A stretch of DNA of 64,000 nt from Burkholderiales bacterium (lineage in GTDB: Bacteria; Pseudomonadota; Gammaproteobacteria; Burkholderiales; SG8-39): assembly GCA_014860445.1 (NCBI GenBank), contig JACZJT010000036.1:92591-156590 (forward strand), read 5' to 3'. This document shows, piece by piece, positions 16,235-24,329 of the stretch (positions are counted from its first letter, which is position 1; each line of letters starts with the position of its first letter). The notes beneath the pieces were generated by a model. That model saw nothing but the letters and a program-made list of their open reading frames with translations. It searched no databases and was not told the DNA's origin. The position numbers were made by a program, and so were the translations under genes.

Positions 16235-17794
16235 CTAGCCGGCGTGTTTAACCGAGCGTATCTCCGTAATCGGCAGCATGGCGATATCGCGCAGCTTTTC
16301 GTAGCGCTCGCAACTCAGGTCGACCATGGCCTGCACCTGGGCGTAAGACGACGCGATGAAATGCTCTTGGCCGTCTTCGCCCTTGCGGCTGATGCCGAAG
16401 TCCACAGTCGCGCGTTTCTGATGCGCCAGTTTGCTCAAGAGGTTCTTGGTCGCCCAGATCTTGCCGAAGCGCGCGAATTCGCTCAAACGCGAAGCATGGT
16501 TGATGGTATCGCCGAGCACCGCGAATTCGACGCTGGTCGCGGTTTGGAAGGTGCCCAGCCACTCCTGCCCCTCATGCAGCCCGGTATTCAGATAAAGCTC
16601 GTTGAGCCAGTTCTTGCGCAGCTGCCATTTCTTGCTGATTTTCCGGATTTCGGATTTCAGTTCCTGGGCACAGGCGAGCGCATTGAATATGTAGTCGCTG
16701 TCGGGCTGCGGGAAAAAGTAATAGACCATGCCGTCGCCCACGTGTTTGCCGTAGGTCCCGTAATACTTCCTGAATATCGGGCCCATGGTGGTCCAGATCT
16801 CGTTGATCAGTTCGAAGTATTCCTCCGGCGGCAGTTCGGAGCAGATTTTGACCGAGTTCTGCAGATCCGCGACCATCACTGCAAGCGGCGTGAGCACCGG
16901 CAGGCGCTTGCGCATCAGATCGCGAATGACTGCGTCGCGCTGACTCAGGAAATCGAGCAGCGACGAGTTGTATTGCTGCGCCGGGACGTAAACCACGAAA
17001 ATCCCTTCGCGGAAGAACGAGGCGAATACGCGCCAGCTTTTTTCTGGGCCGGCAAGGTCGCTCAGTTCGACGGCAAAGTCGAGAATGGGCTTTCGCTCCG
17101 GCGTGACCACCGATTCGTCGTACAAGCGCTCTGCCAGGTTGAATTGCGCCCGATCCAGACCGCGCAACAGCCCAAGAACGCTGCTCTTCGTCAGGCGGTT
17201 CTTGGCCAGGGCGAGGTGGATGCGCAATAGCTCGGAACCGGAGGAAGCTGATTTTTCAGAAGCAGCCTGGAACAACAGCAGGAACAGGTTACGGGCTTCG
17301 CTGTTTGCGGGCAGTGTATTCAGCCCAGAAAGAATGCGCTCGCGCGCGATGTCGTTGTACCAGGTCAGCTCGAAGTTGTAGTTCACCATGTAAGCCGGAT
17401 GCGGGACGTCCTCCAGCGTGAGCCGCAGGCTGCGGCGATTATCCGCCGGCGCGACAGGTATTCGCGGACCAGCCAGGCCTGGCGATGCGGGGAGCGGTAG
17501 ATCGACCACAACCTGCTCTGGCGCCGATTCCGGCTCCGACTGCCCCGCTTCAACCTGGGCAATTCCTATGCGTGCGACGACCTCGGCCATGGTCAACCCT
17601 TCCCTTTTCAATCGTTGAACTTCTTCAATTTGGCTTATCGCTTCCTCAGGAAAATACCCCATCATTTTTGCATCGCCTTCTTCTGGCTGGGGTTGTTTGA
17701 GGATAGGCTTGGACAGTATCCCTATCTTAATGTAATTGTTTAGGGTCGCCCTAGAAATTCCTGTTTGTTCTAATATTTCTTTGCTTGATTTCAT
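16235..17794 (-). CDS. MerR-type HTH protein fused to a sensor region and class III nucleotide cyclase domain
   Basis: 519 residues from ATG 17792-17794; a GTG five codons upstream is the alternative. Residues 4-75 form a MerR-like helix-turn-helix (EILEQTGISRATLNNYIKIG). About 125-270 is a PAS/MmyB-like region (PHPAYMVNYNFELTWYNDIA), and about 300-470 is a guanylate/adenylate cyclase homology domain. The metal aspartates are present as Asp310 (VADLQNS) and Asp354 (GDGMVYYF), with Asn432 and Arg436 in INHASRL. Lys350 matches the purine-contact lysine, but the second base-selecting position is Ala425 rather than Asp or Thr. A one-component protein that both binds DNA and makes a cyclic nucleotide is unusual. 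The 5' end is AT-rich. Palindromes at 17850-17904 upstream are candidate self-operators. Confidence 0.8.
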   Translation of the reverse strand: MKSSKEILEQTGISRATLNNYIKIGILSKPILKQPQPEEGDAKMMGYFPEEAISQIEEVQRLKREGLTMAEVVARIGIAQVEAGQSEPESAPEQVVVDLPLPASPGLAGPRIPVAPADNRRSLRLTLEDVPHPAYMVNYNFELTWYNDIARERILSGLNTLPANSEARNLFLLLFQAASEKSASSGSELLRIHLALAKNRLTKSSVLGLLRGLDRAQFNLAERLYDESVVTPERKPILDFAVELSDLAGPEKSWRVFASFFREGIFVVYVPAQQYNSSLLDFLSQRDAVIRDLMRKRLPVLTPLAVMVADLQNSVKICSELPPEEYFELINEIWTTMGPIFRKYYGTYGKHVGDGMVYYFFPQPDSDYIFNALACAQELKSEIRKISKKWQLRKNWLNELYLNTGLHEGQEWLGTFQTATSVEFAVLGDTINHASRLSEFARFGKIWATKNLLSKLAHQKRATVDFGISRKGEDGQEHFIASSYAQVQAMVDLSCERYEKLRDIAMLPITEIRSVKHAG

Positions 17795-17849
17795 TCTTAT
17801 AAAGCGCACGCCCGGTCTCTGGCTGTGTGTTTTCCTTGGTCATTTATAC

Positions 17850-17904
17850 TGTCTAATTCATAATTTAGACAACTGTATAATATTTGTCAAGCACTATTTA
17901 GACA
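17850..17904. promoter_or_regulatory. AT-rich control region with TTAGACA palindromes and a TATAAT box
   Basis: TGTCTAA (17850-17856) and TTAGACA (17865-17871) form a perfect inverted repeat with an 8-bp spacer. A weaker pair, TGTCAA (17885-17890) and TTAGACA (17898-17904), follows. A TATAAT lies between them at 17876-17881 on the plus strand. The region separates the divergent cyclase regulator and imuA, so the palindromes are natural candidates for binding by the MerR-like regulator, but that link is inference. Confidence 0.55.
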
Positions 17905-18025
17905 GTTAAATTCAACCTCGATTTACCGTCTATGCGGGGGCGTTCTGCCGCTGCCATGCTCTGGTCTGACCTGCCCGATAGCACCGCTTATTCTCGTGTA
18001 GACAAACCGGTTAAATTTTCAGATA

Positions 18026-18041
18026 CTGTACGAATATACAG
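18026..18041. promoter_or_regulatory. LexA (SOS) box upstream of imuA
   Basis: The site reads CTGT, eight bases (ACGAATAT), ACAG: an exact match to the CTGT-N8-ACAG LexA consensus of beta- and gammaproteobacteria. It lies 15 bp upstream of the imuA start, in the place expected for DNA-damage control of an imuA-imuB-dnaE2 operon. Confidence 0.85.
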
Positions 18042-18055
18042 TTTTCTGGAAACGC

Positions 18056-18787
18056 ATGCCCGGCCTCCCTCTCGAACTCGATCAGCATCCCGGCATCTGG
18101 CGCGGCGGCGAACTCGCGCGCAGCGCTTGCCCGGGCATAGCCAGCGGCTTTGCGGCGCTCGATGCCGAACTGCCGGGCGGTGGCTGGCCTTGCGGCGCGC
18201 TTACCGAAATCCTGCCGCAGCACGAAGGCATAGGCGAACTGCGCATCCTCGGCCCGGCGCTGGCGCGGCTTGCCTCTCGGGGAAAATTCATAGCCTGGAT
18301 CGCCCCGCCCTACCTGCCCTATGCGCCGGCGCTTGCCGCCGCCGGCATCGCCCTCGAACGCATAGTTATCGTCAAAACCGCCAGGGACGGCGACAGCCTG
18401 TGGGCGGCGGAACAGGCCCTGCGCTCGGCCGCATGCGGCGGTGTGCTCGCCTGGCCACGCGACATCCGCTACCCCCAATTGCGGCGTCTGCAGCTTGCCG
18501 CCGAGGATGGCCGCTGCCTCGCCGTACTGTTCCGCCCCACCGGGGCCGTGCACGAGCCCTCGCCCGCGGTGCTGCGTATCGCGCTCGCCACCTCCGCCGG
18601 CGGGCTTGCGCTGTCCATTCTGAAACGCCGGGGAGCGCCGCTCTCCCGGCCGATTTTGCTGCCTGCGGTGCCGCCGGCAGCCGCAAACAGCAACACTTCT
18701 CCAGGACCAGATCTTCATGCTGTGGATAGCCTTGCATCTGTCGCAACTGCCGCTGGAAGCGTTCCAGCGCGGTTTGCCCTCGCCTGA
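18056..18787 (+). CDS. imuA: Translesion mutagenesis protein ImuA
   Basis: A 243-residue RecA-related accessory protein of the inducible mutasome. It carries the family opening (GIASGFAALDAELPGGGWPCGALTEIL), which parallels the RecA N-terminal core, and a Pro-rich tail. ImuA is thought to link ImuB and DnaE2 to RecA filaments during translesion synthesis. Expression should be SOS-controlled through the LexA box immediately upstream. The 3' end overlaps imuB by 71 bp, which points to translational coupling. No clear Walker A with an invariant lysine is visible, so ATP hydrolysis is doubtful. Confidence 0.88.
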   Translation: MPGLPLELDQHPGIWRGGELARSACPGIASGFAALDAELPGGGWPCGALTEILPQHEGIGELRILGPALARLASRGKFIAWIAPPYLPYAPALAAAGIALERIVIVKTARDGDSLWAAEQALRSAACGGVLAWPRDIRYPQLRRLQLAAEDGRCLAVLFRPTGAVHEPSPAVLRIALATSAGGLALSILKRRGAPLSRPILLPAVPPAAANSNTSPGPDLHAVDSLASVATAAGSVPARFALA

Positions 18788-20135
18788 GCCGCGCGCGGTC
18801 GCCGAGCGGCAACGCATCCTCGCCTGCGACGGCAAAGCCGCTGCGCGCGGCCTGCGCACCGGCATGCCGGTCACGGCGGCGCTCGCGCTCGCACCGGGCT
18901 TGCGCCTGCGCGAGCGCGATGCGGCAGCCGAAACCGAGGCCCTGCTCGGCATCGCCGCCTGGGCGATGCAATGCACGCCCAATGTCGCACTCGACTTTCC
19001 CGATCTGGTGCTGCTGGAGGTGTCGGGCAGTCTGAAACTGTTCGGCGGCCTGGGCGAAATCGCGGCGAGGCTGCGGCAGGGCTTGGACGCCATGGGTTAC
19101 AGCGCGCGCCTCGCCGCGGCGCCCACGCCGCGTGCCGCAGCCTGGTTCGCGCGCGCAGGCAAACCCCGCCTGATCGCCGATGCCGGCTTGCTCGAGAGCG
19201 AACTATCGACTCTGCCCCTGTCGGTACTGCAAAACGCGGATGAAGAAGCGCTTGCCTCCGTCGGCGCCGGCAGCATCGGCGATCTGCTGGCACTGCCGCG
19301 CGACGGGCTGGCGCGCCGCTTTGGCCAGGGTCTGCTCGATAGCTTGGACCAGGCCCTGGGCCGCCTGCCCGACCCGCGCGGCTTTTGCGTGCTGCCGGAG
19401 AAATTTTGCGCCGCCATCGAACTGCCGGCCGAGGCCACGCAGGCCGAAGCCCTGCTGTTTGCGGCGAGGCGGCTGCTCGTGCAGCTCGAAGGCTTTCTCG
19501 CAGCACGCGCCGCCGGAGCGCGGCGTTTGTCCTTGAGCCTCACGCATCGCGCTGCACCGGCCACGCGCATCGAACTGGGCATGGTCGCCGCCTGCCGCGA
19601 AGCCGCGCACTTCGCGCTGCTGCTGCGCGAGCAGCTGCAGCAGACAGTCTTGCCGGAGGCGGTACGGGCCCTCTCGCTGGAAGTACAGGCGATCGAGCCC
19701 CTGGAGCATTCGAACCAGAATCTCTTTTCCGATGCCCTGCACGAGGAGGGCAACTGGCCGCGCCTGATCGAGCGCCTGCGCTCGCGCCTGGGCGCCGCAG
19801 CGGTGCATGGCCTGGCCCTGTGCGCCGACCATCGTCCGGAACGCGCCTGCACAGCGACAGAACCCGGGGCAAAGCAGCTCGCGCTCGACTTCGATCTGCG
19901 CCCGTTCTGGCTGCTCGAGCGGCCGCAGGCGCTGGAGGAAACGGAGGCCGTGCCCTGCCATCACGGCCCGCTGAAACTTCTGGCCGGCCCGGAGCGCATC
20001 GAGTCGGGGTGGTGGGACGGCACCGACGTTGCGCGCGATTATTTCATCGCCCGCACCACCGAAGCAGCCCTGCTATGGGTCTACCGCGAGCGCAGCCCGG
20101 CGGGCGCCTGGTATCTGCACGGCATTTTTTCCTGA
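18717..20135 (+). CDS. imuB: Y-family polymerase-like protein ImuB
   Basis: A 472-residue catalytically dead Y-family polymerase homologue that serves as the hub of the ImuA-ImuB-DnaE2 mutasome. The palm region aligns with DinB (LHLSQLPLEAF; FPDLVLLEVSGSLKLFGG), but the metal-binding acidic residues of active DinB are missing, as is typical of ImuB. A beta-clamp-binding motif QLALDF (387-392) is seen in the C-terminal part, followed by an ImuB C-terminal domain (WWDGTDVARDYFIA). The gene overlaps imuA and is followed by a 108-bp gap that holds a palindromic repeat before dnaE2. Confidence 0.9.
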   Translation: MLWIALHLSQLPLEAFQRGLPSPEPRAVAERQRILACDGKAAARGLRTGMPVTAALALAPGLRLRERDAAAETEALLGIAAWAMQCTPNVALDFPDLVLLEVSGSLKLFGGLGEIAARLRQGLDAMGYSARLAAAPTPRAAAWFARAGKPRLIADAGLLESELSTLPLSVLQNADEEALASVGAGSIGDLLALPRDGLARRFGQGLLDSLDQALGRLPDPRGFCVLPEKFCAAIELPAEATQAEALLFAARRLLVQLEGFLAARAAGARRLSLSLTHRAAPATRIELGMVAACREAAHFALLLREQLQQTVLPEAVRALSLEVQAIEPLEHSNQNLFSDALHEEGNWPRLIERLRSRLGAAAVHGLALCADHRPERACTATEPGAKQLALDFDLRPFWLLERPQALEETEAVPCHHGPLKLLAGPERIESGWWDGTDVARDYFIARTTEAALLWVYRERSPAGAWYLHGIFS

Positions 20136-20167
20136 GCGTCAATTGCAGCACAACTCAGACAGCAACT

Positions 20168-20248
20168 GTCATTCCGAGCGTAGCGAGGAATCTGCTTTTT
20201 TTTGGCACTAACAGCAGATTCCTCGTCGCTCACGCTCCTCGGAATGAC
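20168..20248. repeat. CATTCCGAG palindromic repeat, copy 1, spanning the dnaE2 start
   Basis: GTCATTCCGAG...AGGAATCTGCT on the left is complementary, with a bulge, to AGCAGATTCCTCG...CTCGGAATGAC on the right, giving an 81-bp long hairpin with a T-rich loop. The related copy is at 31990-32069. The ATG at 20244-20246, the best dnaE2 start, lies in the last bases of the right arm, so the hairpin would hold the start codon in a stem. Confidence 0.85.
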
Positions 20249-23200
20249 AAAACAAGACGCCCTGCCCGCCTACGCGGAGCTGCACTGCCTGTCGAATTTC
20301 AGTTTTCTGCGCGGCGCATCCCATCCGGAGGAACTCGTCGCCCGCGCGCATCAACTCGGCTACAACGCACTCGCCATTACCGACGAATGTTCGTTTGCGG
20401 GCGTGGTACGCGCGCATGGCGCCGCCGCGGAATGCGGCCTGCCGCTGATCATCGGCAGCGAGATCCAACTCGCCGACGGCCCCAAACTGGTGCTGCTCGC
20501 CACCGAGCGCGAAGGCTACGGCAATTTGTCAGAACTCATCACCAAAGGGCGGCGGCGCGGTCTGAAGGGCCGCTACATTCTGGAGACGGCTGACCTTGAA
20601 CAAGGCCTGCCCGGCTGCCTGGCCCTGCTCGTGCCAGCAACGGTACCCGATGTTTTGCAGGCCCGCTGGCTTGCCGAGCGCTTCTGCGGGCGCGCCTGGA
20701 TCGCAGCCGAGTTGCTGTGCGGCGCAAACGACAAGTCGCGACTCGCCGCGCTGCGCGAACTCGGCCATGCTTGCGGCCTGCCGCTCGTCGCTGCAGGCGA
20801 CGTGCACATGCATGTACGCTCGCGGCGCAGGCTGCAGGACACGCTCACCGCCATACGGCTGGTCAAACCGGTTGCGCAGTGCGGGCTGGCGCTGTACCCG
20901 AACGCCGAGCGCCATTTGCGCCTGCGCCTGCGCCTGGCAAGCCTCTATCCGCGCGAACTGCTGGAAGAAACCGTGCGCATCGCCGCGCGCTGTTCCTTTT
21001 CGCTGGCCTGCCTGCGCTACGAATACCCGGAAGAAATCGTGCCACCGGGGGCCACGCCTTCCGGCCATTTGCGTGCACTCACCGAAGCGGGCCTCGCGCG
21101 GCGCTTTCCCGAAGGCGTGCCGGAAAAAGTCCGGGCCCTCATCGAACACGAACTCGCGCTGATCGCAGAACTTGGCTATGAACCCTACTTTCTCACCGTG
21201 CACGACATCGTCCGTTTCGCACGCGAGAGAGACATCCTCTGCCAGGGCCGGGGTTCGGCCGCGAATTCCGCCGTGTGCTATGCGCTGGGCATCACCGAGG
21301 TCGACCCGGCGCGCATGAGCATGCTGTTCGAGCGCTTCGTTTCGCGCGAAAGGAACGAACCACCAGACATCGACGTCGATTTCGAGCACCAGCGGCGCGA
21401 AGAAGTGATCCAGTACATTTACGCCAAGTACGGCCGCGAGCGCGCGGCGCTTGCGGCCACGGTGATCCGCTACCGGCCCAAGAGCGCGATCCGCGACTGC
21501 GGCAAGGCCCTCGGCCTGGAAATCGGCCAGGTCGAACGGCTCGCAAAATCGCTGTCCTGGTGGGACAGGCGCCAGTACCTGCCCGAGCGCCTGCGTGAAG
21601 CCGGTTTTGATCCGGCCAACCCAACCATGGTCCGCCTGCTCGCGCTGGTGGACGCGCTGATCGGTTTTCCGCGCCACCTGTCGCAGCATGTCGGCGGTTT
21701 CGTCATTGCGCGCGGACTCCTGTCGCGCCTGGTGCCGATCGAGAATGCCGCGATGATCGAGCGCAGCGTGATCCAGTGGGACAAGGACGACCTCGACGCG
21801 CTCGGCCTGCTGAAAGTGGACGTGCTCGCGCTGGGCATGCTCTCGGCGATCAAGCGCGCGCTGGCGCTGATCGGTCAACAGCGGAATTCAGTTTTCAAAA
21901 TGAGCGACGTGCCCGCGGAAGACCCCGCCGTCTACGCCATGATCCAGCAGGCCGACACCGTGGGCGTGTTCCAGATCGAATCGCGCGCACAGATGACCAT
22001 GCTGCCGCGCTTGAAACCCGAAAATTTCTACGACCTGGTAATCGAGGTCGCGATCATGCGCCCCGGCCCGATCCAGGGCGGCATGGTGCATCCCTATCTG
22101 CGCCGCCGGCAGGGACTGGAGCCGGTAGTCTATCCGAGCGAGGCGGTGAAAGAGGTCTTGGCGCGCACCCTCGGGATACCGATATTCCAGGAGCAGGTGA
22201 TGCAGCTCGCCGTGGTCGCAGCCGGCTTCACCCCGGGGGAGGCGGATCGATTGCGTCGCTCGATGGCGGCATGGCGAAAGAAAGGCGACATGGGGCATTT
22301 CGAGCAACGCCTGATCGGCGGCATGCGCGCACGCGGCTATGCACGCGAATTCGCCGAGCGCATTTACCAGCAGATCCTCGGCTTCGGCGAGTACGGTTTT
22401 CCAGAATCGCATTCGGCGAGCTTCGCCCTGCTGGTCTACGTGTCCGCCTGGTTGAAGCGCCACCATCCCGCCGCCTTCCTCGTCGCGCTGCTCAACAGCC
22501 AGCCCATGGGTTTCTACGCCCCCTCGCAGTTGGTGCAGGACGCGCGCCGCCACGGCGTAGAAGTGCGGCCGGTGGATGTGCTCGCGAGCAACCGGGAATG
22601 CACGCTGGAGCCGTGCACGGACGCAGCGCCCGCCGTGCGCCTGGGGCTCGCCATGGTGAAAGGCCTGCCTGAAGCCGCTGCCATGCGGATCGTGCAGGCG
22701 CGCGCACGGGGTGATTTTGTCTCGGTCGAGGAGCTCATGCGCCGCGCCCAACTCGACCGGCGCGAGCTCAAATGCCTCGCGGCGAGCGGCGCACTGGCAC
22801 GCATCGCGGGCCACCGGCGGCTCGCCTACTGGCAGGTCGCAGGCGTGGACACTGCGCAACACCTGCTGTCCGAAGCGGCCATCCATGAAACCGCTCCGCA
22901 ACTGCGCGCGCCCAGCGAAGGCGATGGGCTCATCGCCGATTACCGCAGTCTGGGACTCACGCTGGGCCGGCATCCGCTCGCGCTGCTGCGCTCGCGCCTG
23001 AAGCGCATGCGGCTCGCCGCCGCCGAAGACATCCGCGGCCTGCCGCATGGCAGCAGCGTGCGCACCGCAGGCATCGTCATCGGCAGGCAGCGCCCCGAAA
23101 CCGCTTCGGGCGTGGTGTTCGTCACGCTGGAGGACGAAACCGGCTGCATCAATGTCATTGTCTGGCGCGACCTGGGCGAGCGCCAGCGACGCGAACTGCT

Positions 23201-23333
23201 CGGTGCGCAGCTGATGGCGGTGTACGGTTCGGTCGAGCGCGAAGGCGAAGTGGTACACGTGATCGCGAGGCGGCTCGCGGATCACAGCGAGCTATTGGGC
23301 CGGCTGGGCACAAAGTCGCGGGATTTTCATTAG
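20244..23333 (+). CDS. dnaE2: Error-prone DNA polymerase III alpha homologue DnaE2 (ImuC)
   Basis: A 1029-residue C-family polymerase from ATG 20244; a TTG at 20202 in the repeat loop is the alternative start. It opens with the PHP domain (YAELHCLSNFSFLRGASHPEEL). The polymerase catalytic aspartates are in PDIDVDF (Asp375, Asp377, Asp379), then comes the finger region with GVFQIESRAQMTMLPRL. A helix-hairpin-helix region and an OB-fold (GVVFVTLEDETGCINVIVW) near the C-terminus complete it. DnaE2 carries out damage-induced error-prone synthesis with ImuA and ImuB. It is the last gene of the LexA-controlled operon. The start lacks a clear ribosome-binding site because the upstream sequence is the palindromic repeat, so translation may depend on coupling or hairpin opening. 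Confidence 0.95.
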   Translation: MTKQDALPAYAELHCLSNFSFLRGASHPEELVARAHQLGYNALAITDECSFAGVVRAHGAAAECGLPLIIGSEIQLADGPKLVLLATEREGYGNLSELITKGRRRGLKGRYILETADLEQGLPGCLALLVPATVPDVLQARWLAERFCGRAWIAAELLCGANDKSRLAALRELGHACGLPLVAAGDVHMHVRSRRRLQDTLTAIRLVKPVAQCGLALYPNAERHLRLRLRLASLYPRELLEETVRIAARCSFSLACLRYEYPEEIVPPGATPSGHLRALTEAGLARRFPEGVPEKVRALIEHELALIAELGYEPYFLTVHDIVRFARERDILCQGRGSAANSAVCYALGITEVDPARMSMLFERFVSRERNEPPDIDVDFEHQRREEVIQYIYAKYGRERAALAATVIRYRPKSAIRDCGKALGLEIGQVERLAKSLSWWDRRQYLPERLREAGFDPANPTMVRLLALVDALIGFPRHLSQHVGGFVIARGLLSRLVPIENAAMIERSVIQWDKDDLDALGLLKVDVLALGMLSAIKRALALIGQQRNSVFKMSDVPAEDPAVYAMIQQADTVGVFQIESRAQMTMLPRLKPENFYDLVIEVAIMRPGPIQGGMVHPYLRRRQGLEPVVYPSEAVKEVLARTLGIPIFQEQVMQLAVVAAGFTPGEADRLRRSMAAWRKKGDMGHFEQRLIGGMRARGYAREFAERIYQQILGFGEYGFPESHSASFALLVYVSAWLKRHHPAAFLVALLNSQPMGFYAPSQLVQDARRHGVEVRPVDVLASNRECTLEPCTDAAPAVRLGLAMVKGLPEAAAMRIVQARARGDFVSVEELMRRAQLDRRELKCLAASGALARIAGHRRLAYWQVAGVDTAQHLLSEAAIHETAPQLRAPSEGDGLIADYRSLGLTLGRHPLALLRSRLKRMRLAAAEDIRGLPHGSSVRTAGIVIGRQRPETASGVVFVTLEDETGCINVIVWRDLGERQRRELLGAQLMAVYGSVEREGEVVHVIARRLADHSELLGRLGTKSRDFH

Positions 23334-23458
23334 AGCTCGCTTGCGCGGGCAAAGCACTGCCCGGAACTCCGCGCTGCTATTGACTTTCAGCCGGATTGCC
23401 ACGTGATAAAAAACATCGCAATGTCAACTTGCCGTCCATCCGGATCGTTGTTTCCTGC

Positions 23459-24028
23459 ATGAAAAACCGCGGCATCACAAAGCAGACCGAAGCGGCGGGA
23501 CTCGCCGCCTCCACACAGATCGCCCGGCAGATTCTCATAGTCCGCGGTCATAGGGTCATGATCGACGCCGACCTCGCTGCGCTGTACGGGGTGACGACGA
23601 AGCGTTTCAACGAGCAGGTAAAACGCAATCTTGCACGCTTTCCCGCCGATTTCGTGTTCCGGTTGAGCGACACGGAGCATGCGGCTTTGAGGTCGCAAAT
23701 TGCGACCTCAATCAGGGGACGCGGTGGCCGCCGCTACTTGCCTTATGTGTTCACCGAGCATGGTGCCATCATGGCCGCGACCATCCTCAACTCGCCTCGA
23801 GCGATAGAAATGAGCGTGTTCATCGTGCGCGCATTCGTCGAATTGCGCGAGACGCTCGCAACGCACAAGGAACTCGCCAAACGGCTCGATGAACTGGAAT
23901 CACGTCTGGAGCGCAAGCTCGCCACCCACGACCAGGCGATCACCGGCATCCTTGAGGTCATACGCCAGCTCATGGATCCGCCCCTTGCCACAAGGAAGCG
24001 CCGCATCGGGTTTGTGCAAGACGACTGA
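23459..24028 (+). CDS. ORF6N domain-containing protein
   Basis: About 189 residues from ATG 23459; the frame opens upstream at 23396 but family homology starts later. The ORF6N domain (about residues 15-105) is recognisable from ILIVRGHRVMIDADLAALYG, KRFNEQVKRNLARFP and YVFTEHGAIMAATIL. A helical C-terminal half rich in charged residues (ELAKRLDELESRLERKL) probably forms a coiled coil. ORF6N proteins are common in phages and mobile islands, where they are presumed DNA-binding regulators or antirepressors. It lies alone between dnaE2 and the MoaD-like gene, with no phage structural or integrase genes beside it. Its target is unknown. Confidence 0.8.
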   Translation: MKNRGITKQTEAAGLAASTQIARQILIVRGHRVMIDADLAALYGVTTKRFNEQVKRNLARFPADFVFRLSDTEHAALRSQIATSIRGRGGRRYLPYVFTEHGAIMAATILNSPRAIEMSVFIVRAFVELRETLATHKELAKRLDELESRLERKLATHDQAITGILEVIRQLMDPPLATRKRRIGFVQDD

Positions 24029-24056
24029 AAATTCTGGCCTGCCGTGTGGCGCGCCC

Positions 24057-24314
24057 TCAACCGCCGCTCAAGGCCTGCACAATCACCACTTCGTCGCTCT
24101 GCCGTAAGGACAAGGCCAAATCGCGCGCCTGCGCGCCGTTGACGAAGATGCGGATGTGCCGGCGTATCCGGTCCTGCTCGTCGATGATGCGAAAGCGTAT
24201 CCCGGGATAGAGGCGATCAAGTTCGGCCAGCGCCGCGCCCAGCGTGGCCCCTTGAACTTCGACCGAACTGCGCTCGGTGTAGGAGCGCAGTCCGCCGGGT
24301 ATCAGCACTTTCAT
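24057..24314 (-). CDS. MoaD/ThiS-like small beta-grasp protein
   Basis: 85 residues, within the MoaD/ThiS size range. It ends in the diagnostic Gly-Gly (VVIVQALSGG), which in sulfur carriers is adenylated and thiocarboxylated. The beta-grasp pattern is visible in MKVLIPGGLRSYTERSSVEV and the IFVNG segment. No MoaE, MoeB, ThiF or other activating enzyme is nearby. It lies 15 bp downstream of the BNR-propeller gene on the same strand, so the two are probably cotranscribed. It could be a sulfur carrier or a ubiquitin-like protein for an unknown process; a role in ordinary molybdopterin synthesis is possible but not supported by neighbours. Confidence 0.82.
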   Translation of the reverse strand: MKVLIPGGLRSYTERSSVEVQGATLGAALAELDRLYPGIRFRIIDEQDRIRRHIRIFVNGAQARDLALSLRQSDEVVIVQALSGG

Positions 24315-24329
24315 GTCGACGCAGGCCTG

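Noticed and set aside
18717..20135. Active DinB-type polymerase
   Set aside because: The catalytic acidic residues are absent and the neighbours are imuA and dnaE2, so ImuB fits better.
21888..23285. Long open frame antisense to dnaE2
   Set aside because: GC-rich coding DNA commonly gives long antisense frames; this one has no recognisable motif and lies wholly inside a well-supported gene.
23459..24028. Prophage remnant around the ORF6N gene
   Set aside because: No integrase, structural, lysis or att-like sequences around it; a single ORF6N gene is not enough.
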